Origin: Phyllobacterium sophorae | Lineage (GTDB): Bacteria; Pseudomonadota; Alphaproteobacteria; Rhizobiales; Rhizobiaceae | Direction of reading: 5' to 3' | DNA: 64,000 bases | Assembly: GCF_003010965.1 (NCBI RefSeq) | Contig: NZ_PGGM01000005.1 | Coordinates: 248,001-312,000 of the forward strand | Shown: piece after piece, positions 27,045-35,300 of the stretch | Position numbering within the stretch: the first letter of the stretch is position 1 | How the letters are laid out: each line of letters begins with the position of its first letter | Notes under the pieces: model-generated | What the model saw: only the letters and a program-made list of their open reading frames with translations | What the model was told of the DNA's origin: nothing | Database searches by the model: none | Program-made: the position numbers and the translations under genes

Positions 27045-28106
27045 TCAATCGATATTTTGAGACGCCCTATTCAAGCTTGCCTGTCGCATAGCCATCCTCG
27101 CCGCCAACAGCACAGCCTCTCGCGATGCCCCAACATCGGCGATTCCATGACCGGCTATATCGTAGGCTGTTCCATGCGCGGGAGTGCAGAGCGGGAACGG
27201 CAGGCCGCCCATCATCGTTACCCCTTTGTCGAAGCCCATCATCTTCATCGCGATCTGACCTTGGTCATGATACATGGTCAACACCGCGTGGAACCCTTCC
27301 TTGAGGGCGCGCAGAAATACCGTATCGGCCGGAAATGGCCCCTCCACCGCATATCCCTCGGCTTTGGCCCGCGCCACTGCAGGTTCGATTATTTCGATTT
27401 CTTCTAATCCGAAGCTCCCGCCATCACCGGCATGCGGATTGAGTCCCGCCACCGCGATTTTCGGTTCGTCAATCCCCGCGAGCCGCAGACAGGCGGCGGT
27501 CAGCTCCACCTCCGCCAAAATAGCATCCTGACTGATATGACCGGAGACTGCCGACAGTGGGATATGCGAGGTTACGCGCGCGTTCCAGATTCGCTCCAGC
27601 ACGTTGAACTCCCGCATCTTTCCCGAAAAGGACAGAACGTCGGAAACAAAGCGGATCTCGTCGTCGTAGCCTGGATAGGCATAGCGCATCGCTTTCTTGT
27701 TGAAGGGCGTAAAGCAGATGCCATCGACGCGGCCTTCGTTTGCGAGATGAAGCGCAAAACGAAAATTTTCGGTCGCAAAGGTGCCGCCGGCAAGGGTCGC
27801 CTCGCCACGTGTGACGTCAGCAGGATCCAGATGCCCAAGATCGACGAAGACTGGCCGCCCTGCTGGTTCGGTCGAAAACTCGTCCGCCGTTCGATAATCA
27901 AGATCGAGCGTGACTTTCGCGATCAGTGCGCCCTCCTCCAGGATGCGCCGATCGCCGATAACGATAAAATGCGCGGCACTGCAAAGCTCCGGCAAGGAGA
28001 GTATCTTGGCCGTCAGTTCCGAACTGATACCGGCCGGATCGCCCATGGCAAGGGCCAGCACGGGGCGTCTTGTCCGTATCACGGCAGCAGTTTCGCTTGT
28101 CGCCAT
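27045..28106 (-). CDS. pdxA2: PdxA-family 4-phosphate dehydrogenase (PdxA2-like)
   Basis: 353-residue metal- and NAD-dependent dehydrogenase of the PdxA family. It retains ALAMGDPAGISSELTAKI at the start, TSHIPLSAVSGH, and MYHDQGQIAMKMMGF with the metal-binding His. Biosynthetic PdxA oxidises 4-phosphohydroxy-L-threonine; PdxA2 enzymes in sugar-acid clusters oxidise and decarboxylate D-threonate or D-erythronate 4-phosphate to dihydroxyacetone phosphate. The context here (transporter, acid-sugar genes) favours the catabolic type. GAGGAG precedes the ATG. A dedicated DtnK kinase is not adjacent; the only DUF1537 kinase is OtnK at 32.7 kb. Confidence 0.82.
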   Translation of the reverse strand: MATSETAAVIRTRRPVLALAMGDPAGISSELTAKILSLPELCSAAHFIVIGDRRILEEGALIAKVTLDLDYRTADEFSTEPAGRPVFVDLGHLDPADVTRGEATLAGGTFATENFRFALHLANEGRVDGICFTPFNKKAMRYAYPGYDDEIRFVSDVLSFSGKMREFNVLERIWNARVTSHIPLSAVSGHISQDAILAEVELTAACLRLAGIDEPKIAVAGLNPHAGDGGSFGLEEIEIIEPAVARAKAEGYAVEGPFPADTVFLRALKEGFHAVLTMYHDQGQIAMKMMGFDKGVTMMGGLPFPLCTPAHGTAYDIAGHGIADVGASREAVLLAARMAMRQASLNRASQNID

Positions 28107-28148
28107 AAAAGCTCCTCCTCTTCAATGATGCCTCTGAGGACTACAAGC

Positions 28149-28185
28149 AATGCTTTTAGGATGCAAGCATTTTGTATACAGTATA
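28149..28185. promoter_or_regulatory. Candidate operators for the FCD-GntR regulator
   Basis: In the pdxA2/GntR divergent spacer, AATGCTT (28149-28155) and AAGCATT (28165-28171) form an inverted repeat, followed directly by overlapping palindromes TGTATACA (28173-28180) and TATAC-A-GTATA (28175-28185). FCD-type GntR regulators usually bind short AT-containing palindromes in such spacers. Confidence 0.4.
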
Positions 28186-28291
28186 AAAAATAACGTATGA
28201 AGGGCTGTATCATTTTACCGCGACCAGTGCGAAAATGAGCGTGAACAACAGACTCGCGCGTTGAGCTGACGAATGAAAATGGAGGGTAATG

Positions 28292-28975
28292 ATGGCTTCA
28301 GACGTGATTGAACCGGCCGGACGGCGGACAGTAGCCACGATCTCCCGCCAATCGCTGCATGGCGAGATCGTCACGCGATTGCGCGACATGATCATCGAGG
28401 GTGACCTGCAACCGGGAGAGCGCATCTATGAAAACCAGCTCGGCGAAGAACTTGGCGTATCGCGTACACCCCTGCGAGAGGCGCTGAAGTTTCTGGCCAG
28501 CGAGGGATTGGTTGAGCTGGTGCCAAGCCGTGGGGCTGTGGTCAAACGCTTTTCGGCGAAAGACGTTGAAGATATGCTCATCGTCATCCGGTCGATGGAA
28601 ATGCTTGCTGGCCGCCTCGCATGCGTACAGGCGAGTGACGAAGGGATCGCACAGATCCGCGTGCTGCACGATGCGATGGTCAGGCACTACAAGGCGGGGG
28701 AGCGGCTCGAATATTACAAGCTGAACCAGCAGATCCATACCGGGATCGTCGCCCTCGCCGATAACGCTCCGCTTGCCGAAGTTCACGGTCTGCTGCAATC
28801 GCGCGTCAAACGCATCCGCTTTATCGGGCATGAAGGTGCGGAACGTTGGGCAGGTGCAGTCGCCGAACACGAGCGTATCATCGCCGCGCTTGAAGCACGT
28901 GACGCAGAAACCTTGGCGCAGGAGCTGGACACCCATCTGGCCAACGGATGGGAACGCGTGAAATCTGTCGTATGA
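28292..28975 (+). CDS. GntR-family regulator, FCD (FadR) subfamily
   Basis: About 227 residues: winged-helix domain (about 15-85, GERIYENQLGEELGVSRTPLREALKFLASEGLVEL) and an all-helical FCD ligand domain to the C-terminus. FCD regulators usually sense the substrate or an intermediate of the pathway they control. It is divergent from the pdxA2-tctCBA operon, the likely target. ATGs at 28289 and 28292 follow GGAGGGTA; the second has better spacing. Confidence 0.9.
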   Translation: MASDVIEPAGRRTVATISRQSLHGEIVTRLRDMIIEGDLQPGERIYENQLGEELGVSRTPLREALKFLASEGLVELVPSRGAVVKRFSAKDVEDMLIVIRSMEMLAGRLACVQASDEGIAQIRVLHDAMVRHYKAGERLEYYKLNQQIHTGIVALADNAPLAEVHGLLQSRVKRIRFIGHEGAERWAGAVAEHERIIAALEARDAETLAQELDTHLANGWERVKSVV

Positions 28976-29039
28976 TTGCGGTTGAACGAAGCCGCGCTTT
29001 AGAAACGAAGGTGCGTGTTCGCTATGTCAATTGTCGAAG

Positions 29040-29705
29040 CTAGTGATCGTGGTCATCATGCGAAGGCAGATCAAGGCCGAAGGTGGTAACGAGATCCGCC
29101 ACCTGTTCCGGGCTAAGGTACCGGGGGTTCAGGTTTCGCAAGATCAGATAGAGTTTTGCTGTCTCCTCCAGCTCCTCAGTCGCAAAAACTGCGGCTTCAA
29201 GACTATCACCCGCCACGACGGGGCCGTGATTGGCAAGCAGCACGGATGAATACTTGCCCGCCAGGCCACGAATGGCATCCGTGACAGCCGGATCTCCTGG
29301 ACGATAGTAGGGCACGAGAGCCGTCTGGCCGGCCCGCATGAGATAATAGGGCGTCATCGGCGGAAGTGCGGCGCGCGGGTCGATCTCTGGCAACATTGTC
29401 AGGGCAACGGCGTTGGTCGAATGCAGATGCACGATTGCGCGAGCGCTTCCACGAGTCTCGTAAAGCGCAGAGTGAAGAGGAATTTCCTTAGTCGGCTTAT
29501 CACCTGATAGCAGCCGTCCTGTGGCGTCGAGCCGGGAGAGTCTGGCCGGGTCGAGGAAGCCCAGCGATGCGTTGGTGGGTGTTACCAGCCAGCCGCCATC
29601 ATCCATTCGCAAGGATATGTTTCCCGATGAACCCGGCGTCAGTCCCCGCTCAAACAGGGACCGGCCGTATCGGCAGATTTCCTCACGCAATCGTGTATCA
29701 GACAT
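29040..29705 (-). CDS. otnC: 3-oxo-tetronate 4-phosphate decarboxylase (class II aldolase family)
   Basis: 221-residue class II aldolase/adducin-family protein. Metal ligands are visible as His93 and His95 in IVHLHSTN and His160 in LLANHGPVV, with Glu74 as catalytic acid candidate; PGSSGNIS is the phosphate loop. In four-carbon acid-sugar pathways OtnC converts 3-oxo-tetronate 4-phosphate to dihydroxyacetone phosphate and CO2. It lies 15 bp downstream of the LacI gene on the minus strand, while its pathway partners ltnD-otnI-otnK are divergent. AGAGGGA precedes the ATG. Confidence 0.85.
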   Translation of the reverse strand: MSDTRLREEICRYGRSLFERGLTPGSSGNISLRMDDGGWLVTPTNASLGFLDPARLSRLDATGRLLSGDKPTKEIPLHSALYETRGSARAIVHLHSTNAVALTMLPEIDPRAALPPMTPYYLMRAGQTALVPYYRPGDPAVTDAIRGLAGKYSSVLLANHGPVVAGDSLEAAVFATEELEETAKLYLILRNLNPRYLSPEQVADLVTTFGLDLPSHDDHDH

Positions 29706-29720
29706 TGGAATTCCCTCTTG

Positions 29721-30719
29721 TCACGCCGTTGCCCCTTCGATCAGTTCAAAACCGAGATCGACAACTTGTGCCGGCGCGTTTTCAACAACGAGTTGCGCCG
29801 CCACCTGTCCCGTCGCGACACGGGGTGTGCGGATGGTCGAAAAAGGCTGCGGCGTTACCCGGCCGATATCGAGGCCGTTATAGCCAAAAATTGCCAGCTG
29901 CGACGGGATTGAAATCCCGCGCGCCAAGCAATGAAAATAGCCACCCAGCGCCATGTCGTCGTTGGAAAAATACACAGCGTCGAGATCCGGACTTCTCGTC
30001 AGCAGCCGTTCGAGCCCCAAGCGCCCGTTTTCGACCGACGACGCCCCGGCGTGAATTTCCCGATCGACAAGCGGGCTGCCGCCCGCACTCAGTGTTTCGC
30101 AAAAGCCGGCATAGCGTTTGCCGGCACGGGTATCACGCTCCAGATCGTGACCCACATAGCCGATCCGGCCATAATGCCGCTGCAACAAATAATGTGCGCT
30201 TCGGCAGCCCGCATCGTGATTGGAAAAGCCAACCGCCAGATCCAGCGCAACGCCATCGATATCGAGCAATTCCACAATCCGGCAGCTTGCGGCGCGCAGC
30301 ATCCTGACCGTACCTTGGGTGTGCTCGTAACCCGCCAGCATCACGGCTGCGGGCCGCCAAGCCAACATGGAGGCAACGAGCGCTTCTTCCCTTGCCGGGT
30401 CGTAGTCGGTGACGGCGAAAACCGCCTGATGCTGGTTCTGTTCCAGCGTGCTGCTCGCCCCTCGCAGCACATCGGCAAATACGATATTGGAGAGCGAGGG
30501 AACCACAAAAGCCACGAGGCGCGAACCGGCGGAGGCCAGCGTTCCGGCTATCCGGTTTGGCACATAGCCCAACCGCTCAACGGCCGCCATAACCCGGTCC
30601 CTGGTCTTGCCGGAGAACGAACCATGGTTTCGCAGAACGCGTGAAACCGTGCTTTCCCCGACACCGGCCGCCTCGGCGACCTGCGCAAGTGTCACCGCGG
30701 TCTCGTACTTGAAATCCAT
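29721..30719 (-). CDS. LacI-family transcriptional regulator
   Basis: 332 residues: N-terminal LacI helix-turn-helix and hinge (about 8-62, TLAQVAEAAGVGESTVSRVLRN) and a periplasmic-binding-protein-like effector domain. ATG at 30719 has AGAGGG upstream. It is divergent from ltnD-otnI-otnK and followed by otnC; three matching operator palindromes lie in the divergent spacer. Control of both arms by a tetronate-type effector, with autoregulation, is the natural reading (inference). Confidence 0.92.
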   Translation of the reverse strand: MDFKYETAVTLAQVAEAAGVGESTVSRVLRNHGSFSGKTRDRVMAAVERLGYVPNRIAGTLASAGSRLVAFVVPSLSNIVFADVLRGASSTLEQNQHQAVFAVTDYDPAREEALVASMLAWRPAAVMLAGYEHTQGTVRMLRAASCRIVELLDIDGVALDLAVGFSNHDAGCRSAHYLLQRHYGRIGYVGHDLERDTRAGKRYAGFCETLSAGGSPLVDREIHAGASSVENGRLGLERLLTRSPDLDAVYFSNDDMALGGYFHCLARGISIPSQLAIFGYNGLDIGRVTPQPFSTIRTPRVATGQVAAQLVVENAPAQVVDLGFELIEGATA

Positions 30720-30834
30720 GTTCCCTCTTGAATTCGCATTCGGCAGTACGCGCCAACTGGACGGCAATATCCGAAGGGCGGTTGCGGATTTTCAGCCAAC
30801 ATCTTCACGGTCTCTTGCCAATAATCAAGTTTTT

Positions 30835-30850
30835 TTGGCAGCGCTACCAA
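30835..30850. promoter_or_regulatory. LacI-type operator O1
   Basis: TTGGCAGCGCTACCAA, a near-perfect palindrome with the AGCGCT centre typical of LacI-family sites (one mismatched pair). It lies nearest the LacI gene. Confidence 0.75.
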
Positions 30851-30857
30851 TTTCGTG

Positions 30858-30873
30858 TTGGCAGCGCTGCCAA
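30858..30873. promoter_or_regulatory. LacI-type operator O2 (perfect palindrome)
   Basis: TTGGCAGCGCTGCCAA, fully symmetric over 16 bp, with centre 23 bp from O1. It is probably the strongest of the three sites. Confidence 0.8.
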
Positions 30874-30887
30874 AATAAACTACAAAA

Positions 30888-30903
30888 ATGACAGCGCTAC
30901 CAT
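30888..30903. promoter_or_regulatory. LacI-type operator O3
   Basis: ATGACAGCGCTACCAT, symmetric in its outer and central positions, 30 bp from O2. It overlaps CATAAT (30901-30906), a possible -10 box for ltnD. Confidence 0.65.
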
Positions 30904-30992
30904 AATCTACCCTGGACGCGCAGGGGAACGTTTAGTCCTTCAGCTGGCGCCTGGAGATATTGCCTTCGCTTGGCAGACTGGAGAACATCGTC

Positions 30993-31934
30993 ATGTCATC
31001 GCTCTCTGAAGCTCCTGGTCGCACCGTCGTGGCGGCAGTGATCGGCCTTGGGTCAATGGGACTCGGGATGGCCCGGTCGATGAAACGCGCGGGTCTCGAC
31101 GTTACCGGATATGACATTGCGCCAACGGCGGTTGATCGCTTCATCGCGGATGGCGGCCGTGGCGCGGCCACACCCGCGAACGCCGCAAAAGACGCGGACA
31201 TTGTCGTCTCGGTGGTCGTCAATAGCGCACAGACCGAGGCCGTGCTTTTCGGTGCCGGCGGTGTCACGGAAACGATGCGGCCGGGGGCGGTGTTCGTCTC
31301 GTCTGCAACCATGGACCCGGCGGTCGCGCGCGACCTTTCACAACGTGTCGAGGCCCTCGGTTTTCATTATCTCGATGCACCGGTTTCCGGCGGGGCAGCA
31401 AAGGCGGAGAGCGGAGAACTGACGATCATGGCGTCCGGTTCCCCGCGAGCCTTCGACACCGCCCGTCCGGCTCTTCACGCCATGGCCGGCAAGATTTACG
31501 AACTCGGCGACGCGGCCGGAACCGGTGCCGCCTTCAAGATGATCAACCAGCTTCTTGCGGGCGTACATATCGCCGCCGCGTGCGAGGCCATAACCTTCGC
31601 TGCGAAGCAGGGGCTCGACCTCGACAAAGTCTACGAGGTGATTACGGCATCGGCCGGAAACTCGTGGATGTTCGAAAACCGGATACCGCATGTGCTGGCG
31701 GGGAACTACGCCCCCCTGAGCACGATCGAGATTTTCGTCAAGGATCTCGGCATCGTTCAGGATATGGCCCGTTCGGAGCGCTACCCGGTACCGCTCGTCG
31801 CGGCAGCCTTGCAGATGTATCTGGCCGCTTCGGGTGCCGGCATGGGCCGCGACGACGACTCCTCTCTCGCACGGCTCTACGCCCAGCTCTCGGGTACACA
31901 ACTGCCAGGTCTGAGCGGCAAGCCGCAGAGTTGA
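30993..31934 (+). CDS. ltnD: L-threonate dehydrogenase (3-hydroxyisobutyrate dehydrogenase family)
   Basis: 313 residues. NAD-binding GLGSMG at 19-24, substrate segment DAPVSGGAAKAESGEL and the catalytic-Lys segment GAAFKMINQL near residue 182 are those of beta-hydroxyacid dehydrogenases. In clusters with OtnI, OtnK and OtnC the family member is LtnD, which oxidises L-threonate at C2 to 2-oxo-tetronate. ATG at 30993 is preferred over 30960 because GGAG lies upstream and the Rossmann strand then begins near residue 12. It is the first gene of the LacI-controlled plus-strand operon. Confidence 0.85.
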   Translation: MSSLSEAPGRTVVAAVIGLGSMGLGMARSMKRAGLDVTGYDIAPTAVDRFIADGGRGAATPANAAKDADIVVSVVVNSAQTEAVLFGAGGVTETMRPGAVFVSSATMDPAVARDLSQRVEALGFHYLDAPVSGGAAKAESGELTIMASGSPRAFDTARPALHAMAGKIYELGDAAGTGAAFKMINQLLAGVHIAAACEAITFAAKQGLDLDKVYEVITASAGNSWMFENRIPHVLAGNYAPLSTIEIFVKDLGIVQDMARSERYPVPLVAAALQMYLAASGAGMGRDDDSSLARLYAQLSGTQLPGLSGKPQS

Positions 31935-31949
31935 TAGGAAGGAGCAATG

Positions 31950-32726
31950 ATGCCGGTATTCGCCGCCAATCTGACGATGATGTTTAACGAGTGGCCGTTC
32001 CTCGACCGCTTCGACGCTGCCGCCGATGCAGGATTTGCCGCCGTCGAGTATCTCTTTCCCTACGACGTTGCGCCGGAAGCGATCGCCGAGCGACTTGTTC
32101 GCAACAACCTGCAGCAGGTGCTGTTCAATTTGCCCCCGGGGGATTGGGCTGCGGGCGAGCGTGGTATTGCCGCTCTTCCCGGACGGTTCAATGCATTGAA
32201 ATCGGATGTGGAGAGGGGACTCGAATATGCCGCGGCGACGGGCGTAAAGCGGTTACATCTGATGGCGGGCCTTGCTGATTCTCACGACGACGAGGCAGCG
32301 GCTATTTACCAGCGCTCGGTGATCTACACTGCGGGGCGGCTTGCCGAAGCGGGAATCGACCTCGTCCTCGAGCCAATCAACGGACGTAACATGCCCGGTT
32401 ATTTCCTCGACGATTTCAATACAGCCGAAAAGCTGATAGCAAAACTCGGCCTGCCAAACCTGAAACTCCAGTTCGACATTTATCATCGCCAGATCATGCA
32501 TGGCGACGTGACGATGGCTCTGCGCCATTTGCTGCCGATCATCGGCCATATCCAGATCGCCAGTGTGCCTTCACGCCACGAGCCCGATGGGGAAGAGCTG
32601 AACTATCCCTTTCTGTTCGGGGAAATAGACCGGCTTGGCTATGCAGGTTTCGTCGGTTGCGAATACAATCCCCGAGGACATACACTGGACGGTTTGGGTT
32701 GGTTCAGACCTTTTGCACGGAGCTAG
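31950..32726 (+). CDS. otnI: 2-oxo-tetronate isomerase
   Basis: 258-residue TIM-barrel protein of the hydroxypyruvate isomerase family. Start MPVFAANLTMMFNEWPFLDR and the metal-ligand Glu residues in LEPINGRNMPGYF and GCEYNPRG are visible; GHIQIASVPSRHEPD is the family motif around a catalytic His. In acid-sugar clusters it converts 2-oxo-tetronate to 3-oxo-tetronate for the kinase encoded next. ATG at 31950 has AAGGAG at better spacing than 31947. It lies between ltnD and otnK, three bases before otnK. Confidence 0.87.
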   Translation: MPVFAANLTMMFNEWPFLDRFDAAADAGFAAVEYLFPYDVAPEAIAERLVRNNLQQVLFNLPPGDWAAGERGIAALPGRFNALKSDVERGLEYAAATGVKRLHLMAGLADSHDDEAAAIYQRSVIYTAGRLAEAGIDLVLEPINGRNMPGYFLDDFNTAEKLIAKLGLPNLKLQFDIYHRQIMHGDVTMALRHLLPIIGHIQIASVPSRHEPDGEELNYPFLFGEIDRLGYAGFVGCEYNPRGHTLDGLGWFRPFARS

Positions 32727-32729
32727 ACG

Positions 32730-33998
32730 ATGGCTATTCTGCTTGGATCCATTGCCGACGACTACACAGGGGCGTCCGATCTCGCCAATACACTGACGAA
32801 GAACGGTCTGAGAACCGTCCAGACGGTCGGCATTCCCGATTCGGCACTGGCGTTGCCTGACGTTGATGCGGTCGTTATCGCGCTGAAAATCCGTTCGGTT
32901 GCTGCAGCCGAGGCCGTGACATCTGCGACGGTCGCCGATCGGTGGCTGCGCCAACGCGGCGCGAGCCATGTGCTTTACAAAATCTGCTCGACATTCGATT
33001 CCACCGATGCCGGCAATATTGGCCCGGTCACCGAAGCACTAAGCGATGGGCTGACATTGGTGACCCCTGCCTTCCCTGAGACCGGCCGTACAGTCTATCT
33101 CGGTCATCTCTTCGTCGGTGAACAACCGCTGAACGAAAGTCCGCTCAAGGACCATCCCCTTAATCCGATGCACGATTCCAACCTCGTACGGGTCCTGGCC
33201 AGACAGTCACGCGGCACTGTCGGTCTAATCGACCTGGTGACAGTCGCGGCTGGACCAGAGGCCGTAAAGGCACGGCTCGACAGTCTCCAAGCGCAGGGTT
33301 TCACCGCGGCGATTGCAGATGCAATATTCGAACATGATCTGGAAACGCTCGGTGCTGTTGCACTCCAAACACGCGCTTCGACTGGCGCATCCGGACTGGG
33401 CCTCGGGCTTGCCCGCGCGTTGGTGCGCTCCCGCCCGACGGCTCTGCGGACCGAAGCCGCAGCCGGCGCCGTAGGCCCCGTTGGCGGGCTGGCCGCTATT
33501 GTTGCTGGCAGCTGCTCGAAAGCGACGCTCCAGCAAATCGCCGTCGCCGAACAGACAATGCCAGTGCTAAGGCTTGACCCTGAAAAGTTGCTTGCCGGTT
33601 CGGACGAGATAAATGCTGCGATCTCCTGGGCCGGCGACCGCATTTCAGCCGGTCCGGTTATTGTCGCGGCAAGTGCGCCCCCCGAAACGGTCGCCCGGCT
33701 GCAATCGCAATATGGACGCGAAGCTTCGGGTCACGCGATCGAAACGGCCACTTCAACCATTGCGGCCGAGCTCGTGACACGTGGCGTGCGGCGCCTTGTG
33801 GTCGCTGGCGGTGAGACATCCGGTGCAGCCGTGGACAGGCTCGGCATCCCAGCATTTCTGATCGGGCCGGAGATTGCCCCCGGGGTGCCGGTGTTGCGGA
33901 CAATCGGCACGACCCATGGTGATATGCTACTGGCGCTGAAATCGGGGAACTTTGGAGGCGAGGATTTCTTTGCGGCCGCGCTGGCCAAGATGCACTGA
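32730..33998 (+). CDS. otnK: 3-oxo-tetronate 4-kinase (four-carbon acid sugar kinase, DUF1537)
   Basis: 422-residue DUF1537 kinase. The N-terminal substrate domain starts GSIADDYTGASDLANTL (Asp10, Asp11, Asp17) with KICSTFDSTDAGNIGP; the C-terminal nucleotide domain has RLVVAGGETSGAAVDRLG. The family phosphorylates 3-oxo-tetronates or D-threonate at O4. Next to OtnI and OtnC the 3-oxo-tetronate kinase is the best fit. It is the last gene of the operon. It could also feed PdxA2 if its specificity is broad (inference). Confidence 0.88.
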   Translation: MAILLGSIADDYTGASDLANTLTKNGLRTVQTVGIPDSALALPDVDAVVIALKIRSVAAAEAVTSATVADRWLRQRGASHVLYKICSTFDSTDAGNIGPVTEALSDGLTLVTPAFPETGRTVYLGHLFVGEQPLNESPLKDHPLNPMHDSNLVRVLARQSRGTVGLIDLVTVAAGPEAVKARLDSLQAQGFTAAIADAIFEHDLETLGAVALQTRASTGASGLGLGLARALVRSRPTALRTEAAAGAVGPVGGLAAIVAGSCSKATLQQIAVAEQTMPVLRLDPEKLLAGSDEINAAISWAGDRISAGPVIVAASAPPETVARLQSQYGREASGHAIETATSTIAAELVTRGVRRLVVAGGETSGAAVDRLGIPAFLIGPEIAPGVPVLRTIGTTHGDMLLALKSGNFGGEDFFAAALAKMH

Positions 33999-34058
33999 TC
34001 TGAATCAACTTGGGTGGCGTGATAGCACGTGCTGTAAAGTAGTTTTGTTCGATTTCCT

Positions 34059-34661
34059 CTACGAGCCATTTACCAATGCAAGGATGAGCTGATGGATATT
34101 GCCGCCCTTGCTGAGTTCAGTCCGGTCGAAATCCCGACTTCGCTGCCGCTGTGCGAGCGAGAGCGCCGAAAGGCGTTTCGTCAACTCGGTCTTGATTTTT
34201 TGGCATTTGGGGTCGTCCGGCACAGACATACCCACGGTTGAGGACTCGATTGCCTGCACCATCTCCTTGATCATATCGCCGTGCACCACTTCGTGGCTGC
34301 GGACACCTGCGATGAACGTCTCCCAATTCTTGGCGGCCGCAGGCGGCAGTTGGCCTGCCGGTTCGGGCAGCGTGTAGGTGATGACAAGCTTTGGCCGTGC
34401 TGAAACCAAAGTGCAAGCTCCGCCGCCTTGCGCTTCGTATTTCCTCGACCATGTCAGCTTGAAATTGGTATGGGCGATGGTGCGTGTCAAACCGCCGACC
34501 TTGGGCCCATTCTCGCCGATCGACGCATAGAGGTCAGCGCCGGATTTGCCAGCAATAGTGTAGGTTTGCACCTTCTCGACAGCTTGCCACTCAGCGCGCG
34601 CAATCCCCGGTGACGACGCGAGACAGACCACCAGCAACAAAAGTCGGACGACTATTTTCAC
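34059..34661 (-). CDS. DUF922-family secreted zinc-protease-like protein
   Basis: 200 residues with a signal peptide (cleavage after ARA-EW). The conserved segment VRSHEVVHGDMIKEM carries an HExxH zinc-binding motif, and two Cys residues (CTLV, CQKI) could form a disulfide. The DUF922 family is annotated as putative metallopeptidases; substrate unknown. It is convergent with otnK, so not part of that operon. Confidence 0.78.
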   Translation of the reverse strand: MKIVVRLLLLVVCLASSPGIARAEWQAVEKVQTYTIAGKSGADLYASIGENGPKVGGLTRTIAHTNFKLTWSRKYEAQGGGACTLVSARPKLVITYTLPEPAGQLPPAAAKNWETFIAGVRSHEVVHGDMIKEMVQAIESSTVGMSVPDDPKCQKIKTELTKRLSALSLAQRQRSRDFDRTELSKGGNIHQLILALVNGS

Positions 34662-34734
34662 GTGACACCCCTGAAGCTCAATCGGTGATCCGGGTAATGG
34701 CGATCAGCGCCCCGGATGAGGGCGTCCGCCAAGG

Positions 34735-34766
34735 CAAAAGCCCCTTCGGCTGCTGCGAAAGGGGCT
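34735..34766 (-). terminator. Rho-independent terminator of the DUF992 gene
   Basis: Minus strand: AGCCCCTT stem, 12-base loop, AAGGGGCT, then TTTT. It starts about 16 bp after the DUF992 stop codon. Confidence 0.75.
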
Positions 34767-34781
34767 GGATAACCACAGGTT

Positions 34782-35300
34782 TCAGTTCACCGACGCGAGT
34801 GTCATCGATGTACCGGTCGCCGCGACGTTGAGACCGATCTGACCCGTCAGGCTGACCGCCTGAAGATGGACCGAGCCTGCGGTGCCGCCAAACAGGACGT
34901 TTGTGCCGATGCCGGCCCCGACCGTCGCCTCGGCGGTAGCGCCGCTATAAACGCCGCTCAACGAGCCGTGGTGGTAGCCGGCCGTCGGTGCGAACACGGC
35001 CCAGATGAGCCGGCTGCGCGTCGTAAAGCCAAGATCGACGCCGACCTTCCTGATCGCTCCGCTGTAGTGATCCAAACGTTCGCTGCCGACTGCCGTATGG
35101 AAGCCGCAATCGATTTCCTTGGCCGAGCCAAGGACATAGCCAACCCCGCCGCCGATCGTGCAATCGAGATAACCAATCCGGACGCCACCACGCGGCCCTT
35201 GATCCTTGTATGTCCGGACGTCGGCTGCATTAACAGCTGTCGGGCCGGCAAGAGCCAGCGACGCCGCGGCAAGCGTCATCGCAAGAGTCTTCATCATCAT
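34782..35300 (-). CDS. DUF992-family secreted protein
   Basis: 172 residues with a signal peptide ending VNAAD. The mature protein is Gly-rich and beta-strand-like (VRIGYLDCTIGGGVGYVLGSAKEIDCGF, two Cys), the pattern of the DUF992 family found in Rhizobiales. Function unknown; probably periplasmic or outer-membrane associated. Three successive ATG codons follow GGAG, so the exact start is uncertain by up to six bases. A terminator follows. Confidence 0.82.
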   Translation of the reverse strand: MMMKTLAMTLAAASLALAGPTAVNAADVRTYKDQGPRGGVRIGYLDCTIGGGVGYVLGSAKEIDCGFHTAVGSERLDHYSGAIRKVGVDLGFTTRSRLIWAVFAPTAGYHHGSLSGVYSGATAEATVGAGIGTNVLFGGTAGSVHLQAVSLTGQIGLNVAATGTSMTLASVN

